DNA from: Streptomyces sp. LX-29
Lineage (GTDB): Bacteria > Actinomycetota > Actinomycetes > Streptomycetales > Streptomycetaceae
NCBI RefSeq assembly: GCF_029541745.1
Contig: NZ_CP089746.1
Span: forward strand, 5,093,559 to 5,157,558
Direction: 5' to 3'
Length of the DNA: 64,000 bases
A model generated the notes under the pieces. It was not told the origin of the DNA. It worked only from the letters and a program-made list of their open reading frames with translations, and made no database searches. Every line of letters starts with the position of its first letter. Within the stretch, counting starts at the first letter, position 1. The position numbers were made by a program, and so were the translations under genes. Positions 43,464 through 53,449 of this stretch are shown piece by piece.

Positions 43464-45337
43464 CGACCCGACGGCTCACGGTCGCCCAGGCCCTGATCGC
43501 GTTCCTGTCCCACCAGTACACCGAGCGGGACGGCCGACGACACCGCCTGATCAACGCCTGCTGGGGCATCTTCGGCCACGGCAACGTGGCCGGCCTCGGC
43601 CAGGCGCTGCTGGAGTCCGGCCCGGACGCCATGCCCTACCTCCAGGGCCGCAACGAGCAGTCCATGGTGCACGCCGCCGTCGGCTACGCCCGCCAGCACA
43701 ACCGGCTCGCCGCCCAGGCCGTCACCACCTCCATCGGCCCCGGCGCCACCAACCTGGTCACCGGAGCGGCGCTGGCCACCATCAACCGGCTGCCGGTGCT
43801 GCTGCTGCCCGGCGACACCTTCGCCACCCGCCCGGCCGAGCCGGTGCTCCAGCAGCTCGAAGTCCCCGCCGCGGGCGACGTCTCGGTCAACGACTGCCTG
43901 CGCCCGGTCTCCCGCTACTTCGACCGCGTGACCCGGCCCGAGGCGCTGATCCCCGCCGCGCTCCAGGCGATGCGTACCCTCGCCGACCCGGTGGACACCG
44001 GCGCCGTCACCCTCGCGCTGCCGCAGGACGTGCAGGCCGAGGCGTACGACTGGCCCGAGGAGTTCTTCGCCGACCGGGTCTGGCGGGTGCGCCGCCCGGC
44101 CCCGGACGCGGTCGAGTCGCAGCGGGCCGCCGCGGCCGTCCGCGCCGCCCGCCGACCGCTGATCGTCGCCGGCGGCGGAATCCACCACAGCGAGGCCGAG
44201 GAGGCGCTTCGCGCGCTGGTCGACGCCACCGGCATCCCGGTCGCCTCCACCCAGGCCGGCAAGGGCTCGCTGCGCCACGACCACCCCGCGGACATCGGCG
44301 GCATCGGCCACACCGGCACCGCGGTCGCCGACGAACTGGCCCGCACCGCCGACCTGGTCATCGGCGTCGGCACCCGCTACAGCGACTTCACCACCGCCTC
44401 CAACACCCTCTTCGCCGACCCCGGGGTGCGCTTCGTCAACCTCAACATCGCCGCCTTCGACGCGCACAAGCTGAGCGCCCTCCCGCTGGTCGCCGACGCC
44501 CGCGCCGGCCTCGAAGCGCTGACCGCCGCGCTGGCCGGACACCGGGTGGCGGCGGAGTACGAGGCCGAGTACGGCGCCGGCAAGGCCGACTGGGAGCGGC
44601 GGGTGGACGCCGCCTACGCCGCCGCGGACGACTCCGCCCGGCCCTCGCAGACCCAGGTGCTGGGCGCGCTGGACGCCCTCGTCGACGACAGCGACGTGGT
44701 GATCAACGCAGCCGGCTCGCTCCCCGGCGACCTGCACAAGCTGTGGCGGGCCCGCTCGCCGCGCCAGTACCACCTGGAGTACGGCTACTCCTGCATGGGC
44801 TACGAGATCCCCGCCGCCATCGGCGTGAAGCTGGCCGCGCCGGAGCGGCCGGTGTGGGCGCTGGTCGGCGACGGCACCTATCTGATGATGCCGACCGAGC
44901 TGGTCACCGCGGTCCAGGAGGGCGTGAACATCAACGTCGTCCTGGTCCAGAACCACGGCTACGCCTCCATCGGTGGCCTCTCCGAGCAGACCGGCGGCGA
45001 GCGCTTCGGCACCGCCTACCGCTACCGGGCGGCCGACGGCACCTACACCGGGGACCCGCTCCCGGTCGACCTGGCCGCCAACGCCGCCTCCCTGGGCATG
45101 GACGTGATCCGTGCCGCCACCGTGGGCGAGCTGCGCGCGGCACTGGCCACCGCCCGGGCCTCCGACCGTCCCACATGTGTCTATGTGGAGACCGAAACGA
45201 CCGACACAGTGCCGGGCGCGCCCGGCGCCCAGGCGTGGTGGGATGTTCCGGTCGCCGAGGCCGCGACCCGCCCGGCCGCCGTCAAGGCGCGCGAGGAGTA
45301 CGACCGCCAAGCAGCCGCCCGCCGTCGCTATCTCTGA
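43460..45337 (+). CDS. iolD: 3D-(3,5/4)-trihydroxycyclohexane-1,2-dione hydrolase
   Basis: A 625-residue ThDP enzyme that opens the cyclohexane-dione ring of inositol catabolism. The glutamate of the ThDP core is in GRNEQSMVHAAVGYA; the metal-binding site is GDGTYLMMPTE (about residue 470) ending at the Asn in VLVQNHGYASIGG. Full length. Translationally coupled to iolB; followed 27 bp later by mmsA. Confidence 0.95.
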   Translation: MTTRRLTVAQALIAFLSHQYTERDGRRHRLINACWGIFGHGNVAGLGQALLESGPDAMPYLQGRNEQSMVHAAVGYARQHNRLAAQAVTTSIGPGATNLVTGAALATINRLPVLLLPGDTFATRPAEPVLQQLEVPAAGDVSVNDCLRPVSRYFDRVTRPEALIPAALQAMRTLADPVDTGAVTLALPQDVQAEAYDWPEEFFADRVWRVRRPAPDAVESQRAAAAVRAARRPLIVAGGGIHHSEAEEALRALVDATGIPVASTQAGKGSLRHDHPADIGGIGHTGTAVADELARTADLVIGVGTRYSDFTTASNTLFADPGVRFVNLNIAAFDAHKLSALPLVADARAGLEALTAALAGHRVAAEYEAEYGAGKADWERRVDAAYAAADDSARPSQTQVLGALDALVDDSDVVINAAGSLPGDLHKLWRARSPRQYHLEYGYSCMGYEIPAAIGVKLAAPERPVWALVGDGTYLMMPTELVTAVQEGVNINVVLVQNHGYASIGGLSEQTGGERFGTAYRYRAADGTYTGDPLPVDLAANAASLGMDVIRAATVGELRAALATARASDRPTCVYVETETTDTVPGAPGAQAWWDVPVAEAATRPAAVKAREEYDRQAAARRRYL

Positions 45338-45364
45338 CTCCTTCGAAGGAAAGGTTCCACTGAG

Positions 45365-46858
<1,494 letters not shown>

Positions 46859-46866
46859 TCCGCCGA

Positions 46867-46907
46867 CGACCGGTGGGCGGGGCCGTCGCGGCTCCGCCCA
46901 CCGGTCG
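46867..46907. terminator. Bidirectional terminator, mmsA / MFS genes
   Basis: Stem of about 14 perfect pairs (CGACCGGTGGGCGG and complement) extended by three weaker pairs, between convergent genes. Confidence 0.88.
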
Positions 46908-46937
46908 CGTGCTTCGGGTCGGTGCCCGCGGGGTGTC

Positions 46938-48158
46938 TCATCCGGTCGTGGTCGGCCGCCGGGCCGGGAAGCCGTGGGTGCGGGCGGTGCCGACCACGAA
47001 CAGCACCGGGACCAGCAGGGCCAGCAGACTCCAGGGGAAGGAGACGGCGCCGAAGCGGTCCAGGAGCAGTCCGCCGGCCACGCCGCCGCCGGCCATGGCC
47101 GCGTTCCAGAGGGTGACGAGCATGGCCTGCGCGGCGTCCGCGGAGTCGCCGGCCGCGTCGCCCGCGGCGGTCTGCAGCAGGGTCGGGACGCCGCCCCAGC
47201 CGAGGCCCCAGAGGGCGACCGCGAGATAGACCAGGGCCGGACTGTCGGCCGGGACCGCCAGCAGGGCGGCGGCGCCGGCGACCAGGAGGGCGCTGCCGAG
47301 GGTGAGGGCCCGCAGCCGGCGGTGGATGTGGGCCCCGGTGATCCCGATGCCGGCCAGCGAGGCACCGCCGAAGACCAGCAGCACCAGGTCGGTGGAGCCG
47401 GCCATGCCGACGTGGTCGAGGAAGGTGGCGACGTAGGCGTAGAGGATGGTGTGGGCGAGGACGAAGACCAGGGTGACGAAGAGGACCGGGGTCACCCCGG
47501 GCACGCGCAGCGCCCGCAGCATGGAGGCGCGGGCCGCCGGCCGCTGACCGGGGTGGTCCGGGACGGTCGCGGCGATCCAGCCGAGCAGGGCGAGGGTGAG
47601 GGCGGTCATCAGCCAGAAGGCGGCCTGCCAGCTGAGGGCCTTGCCCAGGAAGGTGCCGGCCGGCACGCCCAGCGACAGGGCGACCGGGATGCCGGCCATC
47701 GCGATGGCGATCGCCCTGCCCTGGAGGTGGGCGGGGGCCAGACGGCGCGCGTACCCGGCCAGCAGCGCCCAGGCCAGACCCGCGGCCACGCCGGCGAGGA
47801 ACCGGGCAGCCATGGTGAGGGGGTAGCTCACCGAGACCGCCGTGACCGTGTTGGCGACGGCGAACCCGGCCATGGCCGCCAGCAGCAGCCGCTTGCGCCG
47901 CCAGCCCGCGGTGGCCGCGGTCAGCGGGATCGCCGTGAGCGCCGTCCCGACGGCGTAGACGGTGATGGTCTGCCCGGTCGCGGACTCGCCGACCCCGAGG
48001 TCCTCGCTCATCGCGGGCAGCAGCCCGGCGGGCAGGGTCTCGGTGAGGCTGGTGAGGAAGACGGCCGTGGCCAGCGCCAGCAGGGCCGCCATGGGCAGCC
48101 CGGGAGCGGGGGCGGGACGGTCGGGGACAACTGCGCGGGGCGCGGTGTGAGTTCGCAT
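46938..48158 (-). CDS. MFS efflux transporter
   Basis: A 406-residue, 12-helix MFS transporter of the drug/arabinose efflux (DHA/AraJ-like) type; motif-A-like GWRRKRLL after helix 2 and motif C-like GVPAGTFLG in helix 5. Its promoter overlaps the start codon: a -35 TTGACC with a 19-bp spacer and a -10 only about 10 nt from the ATG, so the message is probably leaderless and MerR-activated. Partner regulator is the divergent gene at 48223. Confidence 0.9.
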   Translation of the reverse strand: MRTHTAPRAVVPDRPAPAPGLPMAALLALATAVFLTSLTETLPAGLLPAMSEDLGVGESATGQTITVYAVGTALTAIPLTAATAGWRRKRLLLAAMAGFAVANTVTAVSVSYPLTMAARFLAGVAAGLAWALLAGYARRLAPAHLQGRAIAIAMAGIPVALSLGVPAGTFLGKALSWQAAFWLMTALTLALLGWIAATVPDHPGQRPAARASMLRALRVPGVTPVLFVTLVFVLAHTILYAYVATFLDHVGMAGSTDLVLLVFGGASLAGIGITGAHIHRRLRALTLGSALLVAGAAALLAVPADSPALVYLAVALWGLGWGGVPTLLQTAAGDAAGDSADAAQAMLVTLWNAAMAGGGVAGGLLLDRFGAVSFPWSLLALLVPVLFVVGTARTHGFPARRPTTTG

Positions 48159-48168
48159 GCCCGTATGC

Positions 48169-48197
48169 TCAAACCATCACACTGATGTGAAGGTCAA
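48169..48197 (-). promoter_or_regulatory. MerR-type promoter with 19-bp spacer
   Basis: Minus strand TTGACC (48197-48192), 19-nt spacer containing the inverted repeat TCACA-CTGA-TGTGA (48177-48190), then TTGAGC (48174-48169). The long spacer with a central dyad is the hallmark of MerR-activated promoters. Confidence 0.6.
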
Positions 48198-48222
48198 CCT
48201 GACGGGCTGTGAGGGCGATCAC

Positions 48223-48723
48223 ATGCGTATCGGAGAGCTGTCGGAGCGCACCGGCACCCCCCGCCGGCTGCTGCGCTACTACGAGGAGCAGGGGCTGATC
48301 ATCCCCGATCGCTGCGCCAACGGCTACCGCTCCTACGACGAGCGGCTGGTGGACCGGGTGCTCCAGATCAGGGGGCTGCTGGACGCCGGGCTGCCGACCC
48401 GGATCATCAAGCAGATCCTGCCCTGCCTGGACAAGCCCAGGGCCATCCACTTCCCCGACGCGACACCGGAGATGCTCGCCACGCTGGAGCACGAGCGCGA
48501 CCGGATGACCCGACACATCGCCTGCCTGGTCCGCAACCGGGACGCCATCTCCGAGTACCTCGACGCGGTGCGCGGAGACGTCGACGCGGCCACGGCCCAG
48601 GACGGCCCCGGCGCCGTCGCGGCCGACGACGACCCCGCGGCGCCCGCTCGCCCGGCGGTCCCTCCGGCCGCCCGCCCGGTCGACCGCTCGGGTGAGCTCT
48701 CCGCCGTCGGCGTCCCCGGCTGA
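48223..48723 (+). CDS. MerR-family transcriptional regulator
   Basis: A 166-residue MerR protein: HTH RIGELSERTGTPRRLLRYYE, then the wing and the antiparallel coiled-coil dimer helix (TLEHERDRMTRHIACLVRNR). A Pro/Ala-rich tail of about 40 residues replaces a ligand-binding domain. ATG at 48223 chosen by alignment of the HTH. Divergent from, and probably activates, the MFS transporter gene. No metal-binding Cys pair, so a drug-like inducer is more likely. Confidence 0.9.
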   Translation: MRIGELSERTGTPRRLLRYYEEQGLIIPDRCANGYRSYDERLVDRVLQIRGLLDAGLPTRIIKQILPCLDKPRAIHFPDATPEMLATLEHERDRMTRHIACLVRNRDAISEYLDAVRGDVDAATAQDGPGAVAADDDPAAPARPAVPPAARPVDRSGELSAVGVPG

Positions 48724-48753
48724 TCCCGCGATCAAGGTCGTACGCTCTGCAGT

Positions 48754-49488
48754 ATGACCTGGTCACGAGCGCTCAAGGAGACGGCTCGATCCGGGCTGAC
48801 CGTCGAACGGGCGAGCCTCGAACCGCTGGTGGCGGTGCGCGGCGCCGTCGGGGTGGCCCTGATCGTCGGGCTCACCCTGTGGCTGGGCTCGCCGTCGCTG
48901 GCCGCCTCCTCCGCGTTCGGGGCGTTCTCCTCGGGGCTGGCGACCTTCCAGCGCAGCTGGCGCCCGCGGCCGGCGCTGGCGCTGGGGGCCGGGGCGGGGC
49001 TCGCGGTCGGCACCTTCCTGGGCTACCTCGCGGCCGCGCACACCGCCACCTTCGTGGTCATGCTGGTCGCCTGGACCCTGCTGACCGGGATGGCCTGGGC
49101 GGTCGGCCCGGTGTCCGGGCTGGTCGCCACCCAGATGGTGGCCGTGATGCTGGTGACCGTCACGCTGCCGACCTCGGTGCCCGGAGCCCTGGAGCACACG
49201 GCGCTGATCGCCCTCGGCGGCGTGGTGCAGGCGGCGCTCATCGTGCTCTTCCCGGTGCGGCCGTGGGGCGCGCAGCGCGACGCGCTGGCGGACGCCCTCG
49301 CCGGGGTGGCGGACTACGCCCGCCGGCTGCGCGCGGACCCGGTGGCCCCCTTCGACCCGCAGCCGCTGATGGCCGCGCGCAGCGCCGCCGCGATGACCCC
49401 GCGTCAGGCCCGGGGGCGCCCGTCCGAGCTGCACGGCTTCCGGGGGCTGGCCGAGCAGATCCGCCCGAATCGCCGTCAGGGTGATTAG
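48754..49488 (+). pseudogene. FUSC-family exporter, 3'-truncated
   Basis: Only 244 residues of a FUSC (aromatic acid/fusaric-acid-type) exporter; full family members are roughly 560-700. About six membrane helices are present from residue 27 to 165, then the cytosolic region stops at GLAEQIRP (about 49467) and eight unrelated residues lead to a stop shared with the adjacent ribbon-helix-helix gene. The break coincides with the left edge of the TnpB element, and the missing 3' part is not found on its far side. Probably non-functional. Confidence 0.78.
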
Positions 49489-49634
49489 TCGTCCGCTGGA
49501 GTGTTGCCGCGCCCGACCTCAAGCCGGTGAAGGATCTCGGAGTTGAGTGACCTGCGGGCGACCCTCGCCTCGGAGGTCAGCCACGTGTGGAGGTCTGCGG
49601 GCAGTCGAAGAGTGATGCGTACCTCGTGATCCAT
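49485..49634 (-). CDS. Arc-type ribbon-helix-helix protein
   Basis: A 49-residue protein, MDHEVRITLRLPADLHTWL followed by SRRSLNSEI-type helix-turn (ARRSLNSEILHRLE), an Arc/HicB-antitoxin-like DNA-binding fold. It diverges from tnpB across a 29-bp spacer and so could repress it. No toxin partner is visible. Its stop overlaps that of the truncated FUSC gene by 4 bp. Confidence 0.8.
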   Translation of the reverse strand: MDHEVRITLRLPADLHTWLTSEARVARRSLNSEILHRLEVGRGNTPADD

Positions 49635-49663
49635 GAACCCAACTGTAGTAGTAGAATGGTGGT

Positions 49664-50887
49664 ATGACGACACCACGGTTATCGGAGGGCGCTGGGCATG
49701 CCCGGTACACCTACCGGGTCCGTGTGTCGTCGACCGCTCGCACGGCGTTGCTCGCCGAGTGGGGCCGGTGTCGGTGGGTGTGGAACGAATGCGTCGCCAA
49801 GTCCGGCGCCGTGCACGCCCACAACCGTGCGCATCCGGACTCCAAGCTGGCCTGCGGTCCTGCACAGCTCGACAAGATGCTGACCGAGGCCCGCGCGAGG
49901 ACGCCGTGGCTCCGCGACGGGGCGAGCGTCCCGCAACAGCAGACGATCCGGGACTTCGCCAAGTCCCGTTCCAAGGCGCTGAAGGACATTGGGAAGCGTC
50001 TGCCGGTGAAGCGGCGCGCGGGCATGCCGCGTCACAAGAAGAAGCGCGAAGCGGACCCGACGCTGAACTACACCACCCGAGGGTTCCGGCTGAAGGACGG
50101 ACGCCTGCACCTCGCCGGGAACATCGCCCTGACCGTGGTGTGGTCCCGCGAACTGCCCGCCGCGCCGTCGAGCGTGCGCGTGTACCGGGACAGTGTCGGG
50201 CACTGGTACGCGTCGTTCGTCGTCGCCACCCAGGTGCAGCCACTCGCAGCGACGGGCGCCGTCCTCGGCGTGGACTGGGGCGTCAAGGAAACCGCCACCA
50301 CCACATCCGACGACCACGACCTCCGCCATGCCCAGCACGGCAAGCGCGCGGCGCAGCGCCTCGCGCGCTATCAGCGGATGATGGCCCGGCGTCGCCCCGC
50401 CAGGGGGCAGGCGGCATCCAAGGGCTACCGCAAGGCGCAGGCGCAGGCAGCCAAGCTGTACAAGAAGGTGGCGCGACAGCGCGAGGACACCGCCCGCAAG
50501 TGGGCGAAGAAGGTCGTCCGTGACCACGACGCCATCGCAGTGGAGGACTTCCGGCCCACGTTCCTCGCGAAGACCACCATGGCCCGCAAGGCGGCAGACG
50601 CCGCCATCGGCGCCACCAAGCAGGCCCTGATCGAGATGGGCCGCAAGCACGGGCGGGACATCCGCCTCGTGCATCCCGCGCACACCACCATGGACTGCGC
50701 ATCGTGCGGAGCGAGAACCAAGCACGCACTTCCTCTGTCGAAACGTACCTACACCTGCACCACGTGCGGAGCCGACTCCCCCAGGGATAAGAACTCCGCA
50801 CGCGTGATGCTCGCCCGGGCTGGTCTCATCCCGGCTGGCGTCGAGGGCACAAGACCTCGGGGAGCGCTGCTCCCGGAGGCAGCCTGA
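49664..50887 (+). CDS. tnpB: RNA-guided endonuclease TnpB, IS605-like
   Basis: A 407-residue TnpB. RuvC residues appear intact: D204 (LGVDWGVKE), E294 (IAVEDFRP) and D375 (PRDKNSAR). A zinc finger is formed by C345, C348, C365 and C368. An N-terminal helix-turn-helix domain precedes the core. TnpB proteins use an RNA made from the element's right end to cut DNA next to a short motif, helping the element persist. Codon 6 is TTA (49679). It appears active rather than a nuclease-dead regulator. Confidence 0.9.
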   Translation: MTTPRLSEGAGHARYTYRVRVSSTARTALLAEWGRCRWVWNECVAKSGAVHAHNRAHPDSKLACGPAQLDKMLTEARARTPWLRDGASVPQQQTIRDFAKSRSKALKDIGKRLPVKRRAGMPRHKKKREADPTLNYTTRGFRLKDGRLHLAGNIALTVVWSRELPAAPSSVRVYRDSVGHWYASFVVATQVQPLAATGAVLGVDWGVKETATTTSDDHDLRHAQHGKRAAQRLARYQRMMARRRPARGQAASKGYRKAQAQAAKLYKKVARQREDTARKWAKKVVRDHDAIAVEDFRPTFLAKTTMARKAADAAIGATKQALIEMGRKHGRDIRLVHPAHTTMDCASCGARTKHALPLSKRTYTCTTCGADSPRDKNSARVMLARAGLIPAGVEGTRPRGALLPEAA

Positions 50888-50926
50888 GCCAGGAATCCCC
50901 TCCCTTCAGGGAGGGGAGGAAGTCAA
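50760..50926 (+). ncRNA. Candidate omega RNA (reRNA) overlapping tnpB 3' end
   Basis: By analogy with other TnpB elements, the guide RNA should include the end of tnpB and the right-end hairpin (50897-50916, CCCCTCCC-TTCA-GGGAGGGG) with its guide starting just after GTCAA. The 5' limit is a guess. Confidence 0.4.
50897..50916 (+). other. Right-end hairpin of the TnpB element
   Basis: Perfect 8-bp stem with TTCA loop 10 nt after the tnpB stop. A subterminal hairpin is expected at IS605-type right ends. Confidence 0.8.
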
Positions 50927-50938
50927 TATGATGCCGGC

Positions 50939-51904
50939 GTGCAACTGCATCAGCTCCGCTACTTCACGGCCGTCGCGGACACCCGGCACTTCACCCGCGC
51001 GGCCGAGCGGCTGCACGTCGCGCAACCCTCGCTGTCCCAGCAGATCCGGGTGCTGGAGCGGGAGCTGGGGGCCGAGCTGTTCCACCGGGTCCGGGGCAAC
51101 ATCGCGCTGACGGACGCCGGGGAGGCGCTGCTGCCGCTCGCCCGACAGATCCTGGCCGACACCGAGACCGCCCGCCGCGAGGTGCAGGAGGTCGCCCAAC
51201 TGCGCCGGGGACGGGTGCGGCTCGGGGCGCCGCCGAGCCTGTGCGCCAGCCTCGTCCCCGATGTGCTGCGCGCCTTCCACGCCCGCTACCCGGGGATCGA
51301 GCTCCTCATCGACGAGGGGGGCTCACAGGACCTGGTGCGCACCCTGGCGGCGGGCGAACTGGACCTGGCGCTGATCATCACACCGCTGGCGGCCGGCGCG
51401 CCGCCGCTGGCGACCACCGAAGTGCTGCACGAGGACCTGGTGGTGGTCTCCGCGCCCTCCGACCCGGCGCCGGTGTCCGGCCGCCGGATCCGGGTGGCCG
51501 ACCTGCGGGACCGACCGCTGGTGATGTTCCGGCGCGGCTACGACCTGCGGGAGTTCACCACCGCCGCCTGCCACGGCGCGGGCTTCGTGCCGGACTTCAC
51601 GGTGGAGGGCGGCGAGATGGACGCCGTCCTCGGCTTCGTCCGCGCAGGGCTCGGGCTGGCCGTGGTGCCCGGCATGGTGGCCGCCCGCTCGGGGCTGCGG
51701 GTCACCCCCTTCGCGGCGCAGGAGGGCATGCGCCGCACCATCGCGGTCGCCCACCGCAAGGACGTCGCCCCGCCGCGCGCCGCACGGGAGCTGCGACGGG
51801 TGCTGATGGAGCATCTGGCGGAGTCCGACGCCGGGGAGTCGGCCGTCGGGGACTCGGAGGCCGGGGAGTCCCCAGGGCCGAAGACGTCGGAGCCGGGTTC
51901 CTAA
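50939..51904 (+). CDS. LysR-family transcriptional regulator
   Basis: A 321-residue LysR protein beginning (GTG) QLHQLRYFTAVADTRHF, with HTH TRAAERLHVAQPSLSQQIR and a full effector-binding domain ending near residue 295; the rest is a Glu/Ser/Gly-rich tail. The start lies only about 12 bp from the right end of the TnpB element, so its native promoter has probably been displaced. The element's predicted guide would match this gene's own start region. Confidence 0.92.
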   Translation: MQLHQLRYFTAVADTRHFTRAAERLHVAQPSLSQQIRVLERELGAELFHRVRGNIALTDAGEALLPLARQILADTETARREVQEVAQLRRGRVRLGAPPSLCASLVPDVLRAFHARYPGIELLIDEGGSQDLVRTLAAGELDLALIITPLAAGAPPLATTEVLHEDLVVVSAPSDPAPVSGRRIRVADLRDRPLVMFRRGYDLREFTTAACHGAGFVPDFTVEGGEMDAVLGFVRAGLGLAVVPGMVAARSGLRVTPFAAQEGMRRTIAVAHRKDVAPPRAARELRRVLMEHLAESDAGESAVGDSEAGESPGPKTSEPGS

Positions 51905-52285
51905 CCGACCCGCGGGCGCGCCCGCGCCGAACATGCCGCGCGGACCCCGGGCCGCACGTCACCCCGCGCGGGCGCCGGCTCCTGGCCGGTCGGGCCGGGG
52001 GTGTGCGCCCCCCCCACCGCGCGGGCGCCGGCTCCTGGCCGGTCGGACCCGGCGTGTCAGCCCTACGCGGCGCGGGTCCCGGCCTGTAGTCGGTCGGATC
52101 GGGGGTGTCAGCCCTACCCGGCGCTGGCCCCGGCCTCTGGCCGGTCGGGCTGGCCCGGCCCCTGGCCGGTCGGGCCGGGGGTGTCAGCCCCAGACCGCGG
52201 GGGCCCCGGCCCCTGGCGGGTCGGAGCCGGGGCGTCAGCCCCACGCCGCGCGGGCCCCGGCCCGTAGCCGGTCGGGCCCGGGGCG
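51905..52285. other. Repeat-filled spacer between LysR and crcB
   Basis: About 380 bp occupied almost wholly by diverged 51-bp tandem repeats. No independent gene. Confidence 0.7.
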
Positions 52286-52310
52286 TCAGCCCCAGACCGT
52301 GTGGGCCAGC
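51965..52310. repeat. 51-bp tandem repeats continuing the crcB 3' end
   Basis: About six diverged copies; landmarks GTGTCAGCCC or GCGTCAGCCCC begin at 52054, 52105, 52181, 52232 and 52283 (spacing 51, 76, 51, 51), with a more degenerate copy at 52001. One interval carries an extra 25-bp partial duplication. The last copy is the stop codon and C-terminal codons of crcB itself. Confidence 0.8.
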
Positions 52311-52660
52311 GCCCCGCCCGCGAAGGCGGCGGCCAGGCCCGCCGCCACGCTCGCCACGACGTTGACGAGGGCGTGCAGCCGGGCGCCGCTCTCGGCCAGG
52401 CGCAGCGTCTCGTAGGAGAAGGTGGAGTAGGTCGTCAGCGCGCCGCACAGGCCGGTGCCGAGCAGCAGCTGGGTGCGGGAGCCGACGGCGCCCGCGGCCA
52501 CCGCGCCGGTGAGCGCGCCCAGGATCAGACAGCCCACCACGTTGACGACGAAGGTGCCCCAGGGGAAGAGCGAGTCGTGGCGGCGGTTCACCGCGCGGTC
52601 GGCCAGATAGCGCAGCGGGGCACCGACCATGCCGCCCGCCACGACCAGGAGCCAGTTCAC
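52286..52660 (-). CDS. crcB: Fluoride channel CrcB/Fluc, subunit 1
   Basis: A 124-residue, four-helix fluoride channel. GGMVGAPLRYLAD and the pore segment PWGTFVVNVVGCLILG with later GALTTYSTFSYE are the family landmarks. GTG start overlaps the DUF190 stop (GTGA). Its partner lies at 52997; two distinct Fluc genes usually form a heterodimeric or dual channel that lowers cell fluoride. Confidence 0.93.
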   Translation of the reverse strand: MNWLLVVAGGMVGAPLRYLADRAVNRRHDSLFPWGTFVVNVVGCLILGALTGAVAAGAVGSRTQLLLGTGLCGALTTYSTFSYETLRLAESGARLHALVNVVASVAAGLAAAFAGGALAHTVWG

Positions 52661-53013
52661 CGGCCGGCCCCCGGGGTCTCGACCTCGTCGCCGGGCTCCA
52701 GCACCTCGACCTCGTCGAGGGTGACGAGTCCCTCGTCCACGAGCTCGTCCAGCTGCGGAAGGAAGGCCCGCACGCGCTCCGCGGCGTCCACGATCACGAC
52801 CGCCACCGGGAGGTCCTCGCTGAGCGACAGCAGCCGGCCGGTGTGGATCACGGACGCGGCGCCGAAGCCCTCGACGCCGCGGAACACGCTGGCCCCGGCG
52901 AGCCCGGCCCGGTGGGCGCGGCGCACGATCTCGGCGTAGCGCGGCCGGTGGTGCCAGGTGTCGCGCTCGCCGAGGTAGACCGTCAGCCGCAGCGCCCTAC
53001 CGCACGACCTCAC
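52657..53013 (-). CDS. DUF190 protein
   Basis: A 118-residue DUF190 protein (LTVYLGERDTWHHRP; GASVFRGVEGFG; VIVDAAERV), of the PII-like ferredoxin-type fold. Sits between the two crcB genes with overlaps on both sides, a conserved arrangement, so it probably modulates fluoride export. GTG start with GGAGG 10 nt upstream. Confidence 0.9.
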   Translation of the reverse strand: MRSCGRALRLTVYLGERDTWHHRPRYAEIVRRAHRAGLAGASVFRGVEGFGAASVIHTGRLLSLSEDLPVAVVIVDAAERVRAFLPQLDELVDEGLVTLDEVEVLEPGDEVETPGAGR

Positions 53014-53449
53014 GCTCCGGCACCTCCTCCACCGCGGGGTGCCGGTAGCGCCACCGGTCCACCGTGAGTCGTCGGGTCGCCGTCGCCGCCAGCCAGACCG
53101 CGGTGAGCGCCGTCACCAGCGTGGCCAGGAGGTAGGCCGCCGCGGTCGGGGCGCGGCCGTGCTCGAGGAGCCCCCGGATCTCCACGGCGTAGCTGGAGAA
53201 GGTGGTGAACCCGCCGAGGACGCCGGTGCCGAGGAAGGGGCGGACCAGCGGATGGGCGGGGCGGGCCTCGGTGATCAGAACCAGCAGCACGCCGATCGCG
53301 GCGCAGCCGACGGTGTTGATCGCGAAGGTGGTCCAGGGGAAGCCGTCCTGCGGGGTCGGCCAGGCCAGTCCGGCCGCGTAACGCGCCGCCGCGCCGATGC
53401 CGCCGCCGACCGCCACCGCGGCCACGATGGGGGACTGTGCCGTTGCCAT
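52997..53449 (-). CDS. crcB: Fluoride channel CrcB/Fluc, subunit 2
   Basis: A 150-residue four-helix Fluc protein: GGGIGAAARYAAG, PWTTFAINTVGCAAIG, GFTTFSSYAVE. Longer than its partner because of a charged C-terminal tail (VPEREVVR). First gene of the crcB-DUF190-crcB operon; the stop lies inside the DUF190 gene (17-bp overlap). Confidence 0.93.
   Translation of the reverse strand: MATAQSPIVAAVAVGGGIGAAARYAAGLAWPTPQDGFPWTTFAINTVGCAAIGVLLVLITEARPAHPLVRPFLGTGVLGGFTTFSSYAVEIRGLLEHGRAPTAAAYLLATLVTALTAVWLAATATRRLTVDRWRYRHPAVEEVPEREVVR

Larger units (their letters stand above)
49468..50931 (+). mobile_element. TnpB-bearing IS605-like element without tnpA
   Basis: Runs from the break in FUSC homology (about 49467) to the hairpin-bearing right end (GAGGAAGTCAA, about 50926). 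Carries a ribbon-helix-helix gene and tnpB but no tnpA, so it would need a transposase in trans. No terminal inverted repeats or target duplication, as expected for the IS200/IS605 superfamily. The exact ends are estimates. Confidence 0.7.

Noticed and set aside
49664..50887. Nuclease-dead TnpB-like transcription factor
   Set aside because: All three RuvC acidic residues and the zinc finger appear intact, so an active nuclease is more likely.
51965..52310. CRISPR array
   Set aside because: Units are contiguous, diverged 51-bp tandem copies without unique spacers, and there are no cas genes.
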